A stretch of DNA of 40,900 bases, from assembly GCA_038321575.1 (NCBI GenBank), contig JBBQFD010000005.1:1-40900 (forward strand). The letters are read 5' to 3'. The position numbers and the translations under genes were made by a program. Every line of letters starts with the position of its first letter. Positions within the stretch are counted from its first letter, which is position 1. Of this stretch, positions 9,764 through 18,981 are shown one piece after another. The DNA comes from JBBQFD01 sp038321575. GTDB taxonomy: Bacteria > Bacillota_I > Bacilli_A > RF39 > UBA660. The notes under the pieces were generated by a model that saw only the letters and a list, made by a program, of their open reading frames with translations, searched no databases and had not been told where the DNA came from.

Positions 9764-10991
9764 TAAATCCCCTCGTCAATTCTTTACGAAAACGTTTAAA
9801 GAACGTCTTCTTTTCTTCAGGTTTATGACCAATAGCTAATTTATAAACATCTAAAACTCTTTCAGCAAAGTATTTTGATGAGTGTAGTTCTGATGATACA
9901 CGAGCTTGTTTACCCATTTTAAGTAACAATTTATCATCATGCATCAGTTTTAAGACGGCTTTTACATATTGATTCTTATTATCAAATATAAAGCCATTTA
10001 AGCCTTCAACAACAACGTTACGAAAGCTTTCATCATCAACACAAACAACAGGAATTGATGCTGCCATAGCCTCAATAATGGTTAATCCTTGGGTTTCAGT
10101 ACGTGAGGCGGTAGCAAAGACATCAGCTAATTGATAATAAGTTGATACATCAGCCCATGGTACTTTACCAGTAAAGATGACATTATCAGTCATTTTATGT
10201 TTTATAACTAGTTTTTTAAATGTTTCCATATCAGGACCATCACCAATAATAATTAATTTACTATTTTTATTGATTTTAACTAAGTCTTTTTGGCCATTGA
10301 TAAGGACATCAACACTCTTTTCTTGACCTAAACGACCAACAAACATAATGATGAAGTCATCTTCAGATATACCTAATTTAGTGCGAAGTGGCGCTAAATC
10401 ATCTTTGGTGTATTTTTCTTTATAGAATCGTTCAACTTCAATACCGGTTGGTACAATGTGAACATTACGATCAAATTTATATTTTTCTTTAAATAAATCA
10501 TAGGTCTTTTTGGTAGGAACTATTAACTCAGTAGCGGTTTTATCACAATAAAACTTAGTTAAATATTCAACTATCTTTTTACTAGTACCATCAAAATAAC
10601 CTTTAGTTATATAATGAACATAATCTTCATACATAGTGTGATAAGTATGAACTAAAGGCAAATCAAATTGCTTAGCAATAATTCTAGCAAACGTTCCGAC
10701 ACCAAATTCACTTTGAGAATGAATGACATCAAGGTTCCACTTCCTAATTTTTTCAATAGCTCGCAGTGGATAAATACCGGTTAAACGGTAATCGTATATC
10801 CCAATTGGAATACCTGGTACTCTAATAATTTTATTTTCATTTTCATATTTATAACTCATATTATCATTATTAACAGTTACAATAAAAACTTGATGTCCTT
10901 TTTTTACTAGGGCTTTTTCAAGCATAGCAACACTAGTTGAAACACCATTAATATAAGGTGGATAAGTATCAGTAAATATCCCTATTCGCAT
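9750..10991 (-). CDS. GT4-type glycosyltransferase, probably membrane glycolipid synthesis
   Basis: GT-B glycosyltransferase of family 4, most like the 1,2-diacylglycerol glucosyltransferases that make membrane glycolipids in Bacilli. The N-terminus MRIGIFTDTYPPYINGVSTS is the typical acceptor-domain start. The C-terminal half has the donor-domain segments IIMFVGRLGQEKSVDVL and SRTETQGLTIIEAMAASIPVV with the EX7E-type glutamates. I use the ATG at 10991 (413 aa); the frame continues back to 11015 over the end of the neighbour. The tail is rich in Lys and Arg (KKTFFKRFRKELTRGF), which could bind membrane. The adjacent flippase-like gene fits a lipid role. Acceptor and sugar are inferred. Confidence 0.82.
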   Translation of the reverse strand: MRIGIFTDTYPPYINGVSTSVAMLEKALVKKGHQVFIVTVNNDNMSYKYENENKIIRVPGIPIGIYDYRLTGIYPLRAIEKIRKWNLDVIHSQSEFGVGTFARIIAKQFDLPLVHTYHTMYEDYVHYITKGYFDGTSKKIVEYLTKFYCDKTATELIVPTKKTYDLFKEKYKFDRNVHIVPTGIEVERFYKEKYTKDDLAPLRTKLGISEDDFIIMFVGRLGQEKSVDVLINGQKDLVKINKNSKLIIIGDGPDMETFKKLVIKHKMTDNVIFTGKVPWADVSTYYQLADVFATASRTETQGLTIIEAMAASIPVVCVDDESFRNVVVEGLNGFIFDNKNQYVKAVLKLMHDDKLLLKMGKQARVSSELHSSKYFAERVLDVYKLAIGHKPEEKKTFFKRFRKELTRGFNEEK

Positions 10992-10992
10992 A

Positions 10993-12009
10993 TTAATCTC
11001 TCTTTCTCCATACATTAAATACTAAAGCACCAATAATCATACCTAAGTAATAGGTTATAAAGCGCCATAATAACATCATGGCATTTAAGATACTACCAGT
11101 TAAGAAATTACCAAAGAAAGCGATAAACGCAAATTCTAAACCACCGGTTCCACCTGGCATTGGTACCATTGATCCAACCAACATAACATAAGATGAAGTA
11201 ATAACCGCTAAGATACCATTAAAGCTACTATAATTACCCATACTATATAAAATAGTAACCGGGATTAAATATAAACTTAATAAGGCTAAGACATTGATGC
11301 CCAGTGTTTTCATAAAGTGCTTTTTATCTTTAAATAACATCGATGCCCCTTCATGGAAATCATTGATACGTTCTTCCCAACTATCAATCGTGGTATCTTT
11401 ATTTTTTATAAGTTTAAATTTACTTAATATTTTAATAGCAATTTTTATAAGAATTTTATTGAATTTTTTGGCAAATGCGACCATAAATAAAACTACAACA
11501 ACCCCTACATTAATAAAAAATCCTATTAAAACAACTTCTTGTAAGATACCCACGGTCTTAAAGATGTTAAAACAATAATTTAAGAAGATTGCAAGAACAC
11601 CTAAACTAATAAGAGCTATCTGATAAATAATAAAGTCTTGGACAACAATATTAGTACCATCAGTTCCTTTGACACCATCTTTTTTTAAAGTATAAACCAC
11701 GAATGGTTGCCCACCACTTGATGATGGGGTTATACCATTAAAGAATTGGGTTAACATGATTAATTTAAAAGCTCTGATAAATTTATAATCACTATCAAAC
11801 TTAATAATTAAACTATGAAAAGCAATTGTTTTAAATAACCAGTAACCGAAAATTAAAAGAAGACTTACTAATAACCACCAAGGGTTCATATTTAAGATAT
11901 CTTTTACGATTTCGTTAAAATTATCTTTTAACGAAAAATATAAAACTGCTGAACTAAGACCAATTAAAAGAATAATATTCAATTTACTGGTAATCTTATT
12001 TTTATTCAT
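10993..12009 (-). CDS. Flippase-like integral membrane protein (lysylphosphatidylglycerol synthase TM family)
   Basis: Polytopic membrane protein of the family that includes the flippase half of MprF and the UPF0104 proteins. The 338 residues carry about eight hydrophobic segments and the family's conserved block FFNGITPSSSGGQPFVVYTLKKDG near residue 95-120, plus GSMVPMPGGTGGLEFAF in the C-terminal part. No synthase (aminoacyl transfer) domain is attached. It sits between pgk and a glycolipid-type glycosyltransferase, with one base between its stop codon and the next ATG, so the two proteins probably act together on a lipid-linked sugar. The transported substrate cannot be read from sequence. 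Confidence 0.82.
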   Translation of the reverse strand: MNKNKITSKLNIILLIGLSSAVLYFSLKDNFNEIVKDILNMNPWWLLVSLLLIFGYWLFKTIAFHSLIIKFDSDYKFIRAFKLIMLTQFFNGITPSSSGGQPFVVYTLKKDGVKGTDGTNIVVQDFIIYQIALISLGVLAIFLNYCFNIFKTVGILQEVVLIGFFINVGVVVVLFMVAFAKKFNKILIKIAIKILSKFKLIKNKDTTIDSWEERINDFHEGASMLFKDKKHFMKTLGINVLALLSLYLIPVTILYSMGNYSSFNGILAVITSSYVMLVGSMVPMPGGTGGLEFAFIAFFGNFLTGSILNAMMLLWRFITYYLGMIIGALVFNVWRKRD

Positions 12010-12016
12010 TATATAC

Positions 12017-13207
12017 CTACGATTCTATCTCATTGATAATTGTTATACCAGGAAGTTCTTTACCCTCTAATAGCTCTAAGGAAGCCCCGCCACCAGTTGA
12101 AATATGAGTCATGGAATCTTTATATCCAAAATTAATAACTGCTGAGGCAGTGTCACCACCACCAATAATAGTGGTTGCACTTATTTCTGATAATTTCTTA
12201 CACATCATTTTAGTCCCATTAGCAAAGTGTTCTAATTCAAAAACACCAAGTGGACCATTCCAAATAACAGTTTTACTTTTATCTAAATAACTATTAAATA
12301 AATCAATTGTTTTAGGTCCAATATCTAGTCCTATTTCACGACCACTTATGCCATTTATAGAACGAATATAAGTTGCGGTCGTATCACTTATTTCATTAGC
12401 GCATATCGCATCAACTGGTAAAACAATTTTGTCATTGTATTTATCTAAAATATTCTTACAATAATCAAGATTATCACGATCAAATAATGAATTACCAATA
12501 TCATAATCTAGAGCAGCAAGAAAGGTATAAGCCATTCCCCCACCTATTAAAATATAATCAGCTTTATGAACTAAATTAGAAATAACGCCAATCTTATCAG
12601 ATACTTTAGAACCGCCTAAAATAACCGTAAACGGTCTAACTGGGTCTTTAATAGCTGGTAATAATACCGCTAATTCTTTTTCAATTAAAAAACCAATACC
12701 ATTAGGTAAATGTGAGGCAATCCCAACATTAGATGCATGGGAACGATGACTAGTACCGAAAGCATCATTAATATAAATATCACCTAAGGTTGACCAATAT
12801 AAACCTAATTCAGGGTTATTCTTACTTTCACTTTGATTATTTAAATCTTCAAAGCGGGTATTTTCCATTAATAGAACATCACCACTATTTAAATTATTAA
12901 TAGCGGTTTCAAGTTCAACCCCACGAGTTGAAGAAATAAATAAGACTGTCTTTTCTAAAAGTTCACTTAATCTTATAGCAACTGATTTTAAACTATTACT
13001 ACTTTTATCTTTAGTGGTTTCAATACGTCCTAAATGAGACATTAAAATAACTTTAGCGCCCTTTTCTATTGCATATTTAATAGTTGTTAAACTTTCGATA
13101 ATACGATTATCATCAGTAATAATATTATCTTTCATAGGGACGTTAAAATCACAACGAATAATTACTTTTTTATCTTTTATATTGTAGTCTCTAATTGTTT
13201 TTTTCAT
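12017..13207 (-). CDS. pgk: Phosphoglycerate kinase
   Basis: Makes ATP from 1,3-bisphosphoglycerate in glycolysis. The 396-aa length matches the bacterial enzyme. Visible motifs: RCDFNVPM near the N-terminus, SHLGR, the FGTSHRSHAS substrate loop, LGGSKVSDKI at the start of the nucleotide domain, NGPLGVFE, and the nucleotide-binding GGGDTAS near the C-terminus, ending THISTGGGASLELL. It follows the pilin-like gene by nine bases and precedes the membrane flippase-like gene by seven, so it appears to be expressed from the promoter of the pilin-like gene. Confidence 0.97.
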   Translation of the reverse strand: MKKTIRDYNIKDKKVIIRCDFNVPMKDNIITDDNRIIESLTTIKYAIEKGAKVILMSHLGRIETTKDKSSNSLKSVAIRLSELLEKTVLFISSTRGVELETAINNLNSGDVLLMENTRFEDLNNQSESKNNPELGLYWSTLGDIYINDAFGTSHRSHASNVGIASHLPNGIGFLIEKELAVLLPAIKDPVRPFTVILGGSKVSDKIGVISNLVHKADYILIGGGMAYTFLAALDYDIGNSLFDRDNLDYCKNILDKYNDKIVLPVDAICANEISDTTATYIRSINGISGREIGLDIGPKTIDLFNSYLDKSKTVIWNGPLGVFELEHFANGTKMMCKKLSEISATTIIGGGDTASAVINFGYKDSMTHISTGGGASLELLEGKELPGITIINEIES

Positions 13208-13216
13208 AATTACCTC

Positions 13217-14245
13217 TTATCTAAAACGATTTAAATCTAAATTGTAGTTACTAGTTATTTCAGCGTCACTAAGGGCACGATTATATAATCTTATTGAGTA
13301 TATTTTACCCATTAAGTTTTCCGTTGAATAACCAATTTGAAATCTTTCATTGAGAGATGTAATATTAGAAACAGATGCGGCTGTCATTCGATTATTAAAG
13401 AACTTGCTAGCAGTACTCCCTGTAAAATTATTACGATAAACAAATGAATATTTAGAAGTACCATTAGCGGTAAAAGTATCTGGGGCTGCATATTGTTGCG
13501 TGTTAATGGGATAACAGTTCCACCATGGACGACCATCAGCTGCAGCACGAATTTTTAAGCCAATACCATTGTTAGCATCATTGCCTCTATTAAGACCAAT
13601 ATGAACAAATTTATCGGTATTGGATAACAAGAATATTTCCATGGTTATATTCTTTCCTAATAAAGCTGGATCAATAATATTCTTTGATATTAAATTAAAA
13701 CCATCAAAAGTAAGACTATTATCATTCCACTTAGTAGGATTTATTCCTAAAATATCATTATGATAAGTACTTAAATCATTCCAAACAGTAGTTATTTTAC
13801 TATGACCTTCACCAACATTATTAATAGCATCATATTGTAATATTAAGCCTGTTTGAGCATATGATTTAATATTAGTGTTTAAATTGGAAATAGTATATTT
13901 AACAGTAAAATCGGTTTGAGTAGTTGCAACTACAGTGTATGTATTTGGTATAACTATACCTGTATCGGGATCAATACCCATCTTTTTTATTAAGCCTTGA
14001 TCAAGAAGGGTTTGGGCGGGAATGTCAACTCGACCATTAACGAGATCAAGTTGTGGAAAAAGACTACGATTTAATTCTACATATGATTCAGTTGCGGTAT
14101 ATAAATTAGTTAAAAAAGCATTATACTCTTTTACCCCAGCTCTTTTTAAAGTGGCAATAGTTGATGGGACAGCCACAATTAAAATTATTGATAATACGAC
14201 TAGTACCCCTAATAATTCAATTAATGTAAAACCTTTTTTTTGCAT
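13217..14245 (-). CDS. Prepilin-type protein with C-terminal LamG/concanavalin-like domain
   Basis: Predicted type IV pilin-like surface protein. It starts MQKKGFTLIELLGVLVVLS: a prepilin leader with cleavage after Gly5, Phe at +1 and the conserved Glu at +5, then one hydrophobic helix. After a short pilin-like stretch, residues from about 150 to the end resemble a laminin-G/concanavalin-type jelly roll, ending in the characteristic GKIYSIRLYNRALSDAEI. I start at the ATG at 14245 (342 aa), which has AGGTGG five bases upstream; the GTG at 14254 overlaps that site. It is inserted between gap and pgk with its own promoter. No prepilin peptidase, pilus ATPase or platform gene is in the window. 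Ligand unknown. Confidence 0.8.
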   Translation of the reverse strand: MQKKGFTLIELLGVLVVLSIILIVAVPSTIATLKRAGVKEYNAFLTNLYTATESYVELNRSLFPQLDLVNGRVDIPAQTLLDQGLIKKMGIDPDTGIVIPNTYTVVATTQTDFTVKYTISNLNTNIKSYAQTGLILQYDAINNVGEGHSKITTVWNDLSTYHNDILGINPTKWNDNSLTFDGFNLISKNIIDPALLGKNITMEIFLLSNTDKFVHIGLNRGNDANNGIGLKIRAAADGRPWWNCYPINTQQYAAPDTFTANGTSKYSFVYRNNFTGSTASKFFNNRMTAASVSNITSLNERFQIGYSTENLMGKIYSIRLYNRALSDAEITSNYNLDLNRFR

Positions 14246-14269
14246 ATTATCCACCTATTCTTTATAATC

Positions 14270-14298
14270 ATTTTATAACATTTTGGTATATTTTACAA
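14270..14298 (-). promoter_or_regulatory. Promoter of the LamG pilin-like gene and pgk run
   Basis: Minus-strand TTGTAA (14293-14298), 17-bp spacer, TAAAAT (14270-14275), just after the gap terminator. The -35 region shares the ten bases TTGTAAAATA with the promoter of the other pilin-like gene. Confidence 0.55.
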
Positions 14299-14308
14299 GT
14301 TAAAGCAC

Positions 14309-14340
14309 AAAAAAGATTAGTCAATGTCAACTAATCTTTT
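14309..14340 (-). terminator. Terminator of gap
   Basis: Eleven-bp stem (14311-14321 with 14330-14340) with an eight-base loop, closed on the minus strand by a T run. It lies six bases after the gap stop codon. Confidence 0.8.
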
Positions 14341-14345
14341 ATTAT

Positions 14346-15359
14346 TTATTTATTCAAAAATTGACTTAAATATTTAGCAGTTCTAACCATCTGTGTACTA
14401 TAACCCATTTCATTATCATACCAAGCAACTACTTTCACTAATTGTTTGCCATCGACTTCCAAAATAGTAGTTGATAATCCATCAACTAAAGCACCGAAAG
14501 AAGAACCAATAATATCACTTGAAACAACAGGATCCATTGTTAAATTAATGGTTTCATTCTTATGATTGATGAAAGCATTATTTACTTCTTCAACCGTAAC
14601 ATTACGTTTTAACTCAATAGTTAAATCAACAACCGAACCATCACTAGTTGGAACTCTTAGCGCTGAACCTTCTAATCTACCTTTTAATTGAGGTAGAACA
14701 AGACCAATAGCACTGGCTGCGCCAGTAGATGATGGAATGATGTTAGCAGCTCCAGCACGACCACGTCTTGATAAGATACCTTTTTTATGAGCAACATCAA
14801 GTATTACTTGGTCATTAGTGTAAGCATGAACAGTGGTCATGAAGCCTTTAACAACTCCAAAATCACGATCTAAAATATCTAAAACCGGTGCTAAACAATT
14901 GGTAGTACAACTGGCAGCGCTAATAACTGTTTCACTACCATCCAAGATTTTTTCATTAACATTAAATACAATTGTTTTTAAATCACCTTTAGCGGGAGCA
15001 GAAATAATTACTTTCTTAGCACCTGCTAAAATATGAATATTAGCAGTTTCTAAATCAGTAAATATTCCAGTACATTCAAATACCTCATCAATACCTAATT
15101 GTCCCCATGGTAACATTTTAGGATCTTTTTCAGCAAATACTTGAACCTTGCGATTACCTACTTTAATAAACCCTGGTTCAAAACCTATTTCATCAACACG
15201 ATAATTGCGATGATTAGTATCATATTTTAATAAATATGCTAATTGTTCAGAATCCGTTAAATCATTGATTGCTACTACTTCAAAATTAGGATCTTGTTCC
15301 ATAATTCTGAAAACTAAACGACCGATACGACCAAATCCGTTAATTGCTACTTTTATCAT
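14346..15359 (-). CDS. gap: Glyceraldehyde-3-phosphate dehydrogenase, type I
   Basis: NAD-dependent oxidation and phosphorylation of glyceraldehyde 3-phosphate. I start at 15359 (337 aa, MIKVAINGFGRIGRLVF), where AGGAG lies seven bases upstream; the open frame runs back to 15440 but those 27 residues overlap the kinase gene and are not conserved. Motifs: the Rossmann GFGRIGR, the catalytic SAASCTTNCLAP with Cys151, and the C-terminal WYDNEMGYS. It follows the nucleoside kinase by 16 bases and ends at a strong terminator, so the kinase and gap form one unit apart from pgk and tpiA. Confidence 0.97.
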   Translation of the reverse strand: MIKVAINGFGRIGRLVFRIMEQDPNFEVVAINDLTDSEQLAYLLKYDTNHRNYRVDEIGFEPGFIKVGNRKVQVFAEKDPKMLPWGQLGIDEVFECTGIFTDLETANIHILAGAKKVIISAPAKGDLKTIVFNVNEKILDGSETVISAASCTTNCLAPVLDILDRDFGVVKGFMTTVHAYTNDQVILDVAHKKGILSRRGRAGAANIIPSSTGAASAIGLVLPQLKGRLEGSALRVPTSDGSVVDLTIELKRNVTVEEVNNAFINHKNETINLTMDPVVSSDIIGSSFGALVDGLSTTILEVDGKQLVKVVAWYDNEMGYSTQMVRTAKYLSQFLNK

Positions 15360-15375
15360 TTTTTCTCCTCTTTTC

Positions 15376-17040
15376 CTATTCTTTGAAACAACTTCCACCA
15401 ATAAATTCTCTAATAACTGAATCACTAGGAATATCTTCACTTGGTATTGGTAAGAAGTTCCTTAAAAAATTAATTAATCTTAGCGCTTCGGGGTATACTT
15501 CATCATCTTCCGCAACGGAGAACAATAATGGTTCAACATAAGTCTTTAATACTCCTAGCTCGTATGATAGGGCTGAATTAACAACCACATCTGCATCATC
15601 TTGGAAGGGGAATATATTTTGTTCTTCGCCTTCACGTATTTTACGCCACATTTTAAGGGTGTCAGCCGCATTATAACCACGATATTTATTATCACGAACA
15701 ATTCTTCTTAATTTCCTAGTATCACTCGTGTGAACACGATTATGATTATCGATATTCAAATGGGTTAGCGGACTAATATAAATCATATACTTATTACGTT
15801 TTTCAATTGACATCGTTAATTCTTCATTTAAAGCATGTAAGCCTTCAATAATGATAATGTCTTCCTCACCTATTTGTAAGGTGTCATTATTATATTCTCT
15901 TTTCCCTGCTACAAAGTTATATTTGGGGAGCAAGACTTTTTCACCATCGATCAACTTCATTAAGTGCTTATTGAAAAGATTTATATCAACAGCATGTACT
16001 GATTCAAAGTCAAAATCACCATGTTGATCTTTAGGAGTATCTGATCTATTTAAGAAATAATCATCAATTGAGATACGATGAGTTTTAAAACCAAGACTCC
16101 CTAATGATATTTCTAATTTCTTAGCTGTTGTGGTCTTACCACTCGATGAAGGACCTGCTATTAAAACTAGTTTAATATTCTTGCGATTTTCACTGATTGT
16201 ATCAGCAATAGTTATTAATTGATGATCAAAATAAGCTTCTGATAATCTAATTAAATTATCTATTTTACCAGTTGAAACTATTTTATTTAAATCAGAAGCA
16301 TTAGCAACTCCTTGATTTCTTGCCCATTTAGTATAATTCAAGAACTCATCAAAAATCATTTCATGATGAACGTATTCAGCTGTTTTATTAGAGTGATATA
16401 TATCAGGGAAACTTACTACAAACCCGTTATCTTTAATGTATGTTATTTTATAATCATCAATAGCGCTAGTACTATATGCTAATTCACCAAAGAAGTAGTC
16501 ATATACATTATCTAAGCGATGAAGATTAATATAGCTATTACTTACATATTTTAAAACATCAACTTTATCGGTTTGTTTTTTCTTTTGAAAGTAATTAATA
16601 GCATCGATACGCGAAACACTAACACTTTCAAATAATAAGTCTTCTGCAATGATTTTATCCATAGCGTCATTTAATTCTTTAATAGAATTTTTATCAATAT
16701 CATCACTTTGAATCTCACAATAAAAACCTTTATCGATTGAATGTTCAATAATAACATCGGTATCTATTCCAAATAAACGTTTAACAGCGACAACTAAAAT
16801 AAATTGAAGGCTGTTTTCATAGATAGTATTACCGAGTAATGAGGTACGATCAAAGAAATCAACTACACATTTTCTCGTAATTACTTCTGATAAAGCATTG
16901 GTTTCATTATCAATTTTGGCGACTAAAATAGGATAATGGTAATTATCTTGATATTTTTTACTTATTTCCAGTAAACTGGTGTCCGCTGGAAATTCTTTTA
17001 TGATACGATTTTGATAATTGACTTTTACCATTCGATCCAT
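15376..17040 (-). CDS. Nucleoside (uridine-type) kinase with N-terminal TGS domain
   Basis: P-loop kinase of the phosphoribulokinase/uridine kinase group, fused to threonyl-tRNA-synthetase-like N-terminal regions. In the 554-aa protein, residues 1-60 look like a TGS domain (RIIKEFPADTSLLEI), about 60-230 like the tRNA-SAD-type second domain, and the P-loop GPSSSGKTT is at 296-304, followed by RISIDDYF and EGLHALNEEL. This architecture is a known Firmicutes family usually called nucleoside or uridine kinase. The chosen start has GAGGG five bases upstream. It has its own promoter and is followed by gap. Exact substrate is inferred; the TGS part has no known role here. Confidence 0.85.
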   Translation of the reverse strand: MDRMVKVNYQNRIIKEFPADTSLLEISKKYQDNYHYPILVAKIDNETNALSEVITRKCVVDFFDRTSLLGNTIYENSLQFILVVAVKRLFGIDTDVIIEHSIDKGFYCEIQSDDIDKNSIKELNDAMDKIIAEDLLFESVSVSRIDAINYFQKKKQTDKVDVLKYVSNSYINLHRLDNVYDYFFGELAYSTSAIDDYKITYIKDNGFVVSFPDIYHSNKTAEYVHHEMIFDEFLNYTKWARNQGVANASDLNKIVSTGKIDNLIRLSEAYFDHQLITIADTISENRKNIKLVLIAGPSSSGKTTTAKKLEISLGSLGFKTHRISIDDYFLNRSDTPKDQHGDFDFESVHAVDINLFNKHLMKLIDGEKVLLPKYNFVAGKREYNNDTLQIGEEDIIIIEGLHALNEELTMSIEKRNKYMIYISPLTHLNIDNHNRVHTSDTRKLRRIVRDNKYRGYNAADTLKMWRKIREGEEQNIFPFQDDADVVVNSALSYELGVLKTYVEPLLFSVAEDDEVYPEALRLINFLRNFLPIPSEDIPSDSVIREFIGGSCFKE

Positions 17041-17067
17041 AAAGTCCCTCTTATTCTATCTACATTC

Positions 17068-17096
17068 ATTTTACCAAAAAAATGTTAATTTGTCAC
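17068..17096 (-). promoter_or_regulatory. Promoter of nucleoside kinase-gap
   Basis: Minus-strand GTGACA (17091-17096), 17-bp spacer, TAAAAT (17068-17073), about 30 bases above the kinase start and just below the ezrA terminator. Confidence 0.6.
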
Positions 17097-17104
17097 ACAT
17101 TACA

Positions 17105-17133
17105 TAAAAAAAGTAATATTTAATATTACTTTT
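17105..17133 (-). terminator. Terminator of ezrA
   Basis: Ten-bp stem (17109-17118 with 17124-17133) followed on the minus strand by seven Ts. The ezrA stop codon (17126-17128) lies inside the stem. Confidence 0.8.
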
Positions 17134-18844
17134 CAGTATCGAATAATACTAATAGCTTTTCATAAATCCCTGGTTCAACACGATTTAAAGCATTAATTGT
17201 AAGTTGTAATGATTTTGAATAATCACCACGATAGAATAATAATTCAGAATAAGTTAGATTCTTATCTAAATCTTCAATGCTTGTACGATAACGATTACCA
17301 TAAACAATCGCCATTTCAGCGAACATTGCTGTTTTCATCATGTCCTTCGTTGATTTATATAATTTTAATACTAAATCACGAGCGGTATCAACACGAGTAT
17401 TTAAAACACTAATCGTAATTGGGGTTTTATCTAACTCATGAATAATTTCTTTGATGGCAGCTTGGGCTTCAGCAAGTTCCACAAAATATGTTTTAGGTAT
17501 AACTGGTAAATTGTATTCACGAATCTTGTTTTTAGATTCTTTTAGAATGCGTTTTACCTCTTCTAGTTCCTTGCGAGCACGAATTTCATCATCCTTCATG
17601 GTGCCAATAGCGTCTAGTGAATTATCTAAACGATCTTCAACAGCAATTAATCTATTTAATAATAATTCTATTTCTTTTGTTAATTTAGAATAAGCAAAAG
17701 TATTATTACGAGTATGATCGATAAGAGTTTTATAATCATTATTTAAGGTGGTTAATTCTTGATGAACTTCATCTAGTAGTACAATATCATTTTTAGATAG
17801 ATTATAGATATTTTTAACATCATCTATTTGAGCATATATATCAGCTATTTGTTTGTTAATCTTTTCCAATTTAACTCTAAACGCTTCATCTGTTTCTTCA
17901 TAGGTAGTACGATCATTTTTTTCTTTTTCAAAGTCATTAAATGAGTTATCAAAATATTCAAGTAATAATTTTAACTCAAATAAACTATCTTCTAAGTTTA
18001 AAACATTAGCGCGATCTAAGATATCACTAACCTTTTTATTAGCTTCACCGATATTATATTCAATATTAAGATAATCAAGAGGGTAACCATTTTCAACCAT
18101 TTCACGATAAGTATCTTCAACTTGTTTTATCTTAGTAGGAATTAAATTAGTAGTTAAAAGTTCAATACTTGGGACTTCTTCAACAACTACTTCCATATGT
18201 TTTAACATTTCGTCTAAAGCTTTTATAATTTGGGTTACTTCACTATATTCATTGTTTTCCATAACACGTTCAAAATCGTCAAAACGACGAGCAATATTTT
18301 CAAATTGAAGACTTATAGAATTACCTATTTCACCATATTCGATTCGGCGATCATTAAATATTTGAATTAATTCGCGATATTTAGTTTTAAATTTAGTGAT
18401 AATAGCACGATTACGTTCTTCACTTGAAGTGATTTTCTTTATTTCATTTAATAACATATCAGCATTAGCTTTTACTTTATATAATTCCATCTCTAATTTA
18501 GCAGTTTTATAGGTTGCAGCTTTATAATCTAATTTTGATAATGAATAATCAGCTTCTAAAATCATATCAGTTAATTTAGGAACTTGGGTTGATTTAATAA
18601 TATGTAAACGATCTTTCCAATCAACAAACATAACTTCTAATTTCTCATTCTTTAAGAAGGTTTCAATCTTTGATAATTCAGGCATAATGGGTGTGCCATC
18701 AATTAAATTCTTTTCATATTCTAATTGTTCTAAGCGTTTTTTAAATCTTTTATTTTTCATACTTTGAATAATATTTAAAACAATTATGATAAGAATTACG
18801 CCGGTAATAAATAAAGATATAAATATTAATGTTAGTGCGTCCAT
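17126..18844 (-). CDS. ezrA: Septation ring formation regulator EzrA
   Basis: Membrane-anchored, spectrin-like cell-division protein that regulates FtsZ ring assembly in Firmicutes. The 572-aa protein starts with one transmembrane segment (about residues 5-27), then a basic patch, the family-typical LEQLEYEKNLIDGTPIMPELSKI, and a long, mostly helical coiled-coil region to the end. Length matches the family (about 560-570). It is a single-gene unit between the rpsD regulatory region, which diverges from it, and its own terminator. A TATAAT lies near 18860 but too close to the start to be a confident promoter. Confidence 0.9.
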   Translation of the reverse strand: MDALTLIFISLFITGVILIIIVLNIIQSMKNKRFKKRLEQLEYEKNLIDGTPIMPELSKIETFLKNEKLEVMFVDWKDRLHIIKSTQVPKLTDMILEADYSLSKLDYKAATYKTAKLEMELYKVKANADMLLNEIKKITSSEERNRAIITKFKTKYRELIQIFNDRRIEYGEIGNSISLQFENIARRFDDFERVMENNEYSEVTQIIKALDEMLKHMEVVVEEVPSIELLTTNLIPTKIKQVEDTYREMVENGYPLDYLNIEYNIGEANKKVSDILDRANVLNLEDSLFELKLLLEYFDNSFNDFEKEKNDRTTYEETDEAFRVKLEKINKQIADIYAQIDDVKNIYNLSKNDIVLLDEVHQELTTLNNDYKTLIDHTRNNTFAYSKLTKEIELLLNRLIAVEDRLDNSLDAIGTMKDDEIRARKELEEVKRILKESKNKIREYNLPVIPKTYFVELAEAQAAIKEIIHELDKTPITISVLNTRVDTARDLVLKLYKSTKDMMKTAMFAEMAIVYGNRYRTSIEDLDKNLTYSELLFYRGDYSKSLQLTINALNRVEPGIYEKLLVLFDTEK

Positions 18845-18946
18845 CTTATCACCTCGTTATTATAATAATATCACATTTTTTAGTTTTTTCCCATCCTTTT
18901 TTAGAATTTTAGTGCAGTTTTAAATTGTAAAAATATGTATTTTTGC

Positions 18947-18975
18947 TTGACTATAAAGGTAAAATATCATATAAT
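18947..18975 (+). promoter_or_regulatory. Promoter of rpsD
   Basis: TTGACT (18947-18952), 17-bp spacer, TATAAT (18970-18975). Near-consensus. It predicts a leader of about 160 bases before the rpsD ATG. Confidence 0.85.
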
Positions 18976-18981
18976 TATAAA

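Noticed and set aside
15360..15440. Longer N-terminus for gap
   Set aside because: Those 27 residues overlap the kinase gene and are not conserved, while AGGAG sits correctly before the internal ATG that gives the standard GAPDH start.
18845..18946. Promoter of ezrA
   Set aside because: The only good TATAAT leaves almost no leader before the ATG and has no -35 box; other candidates have wrong spacing.
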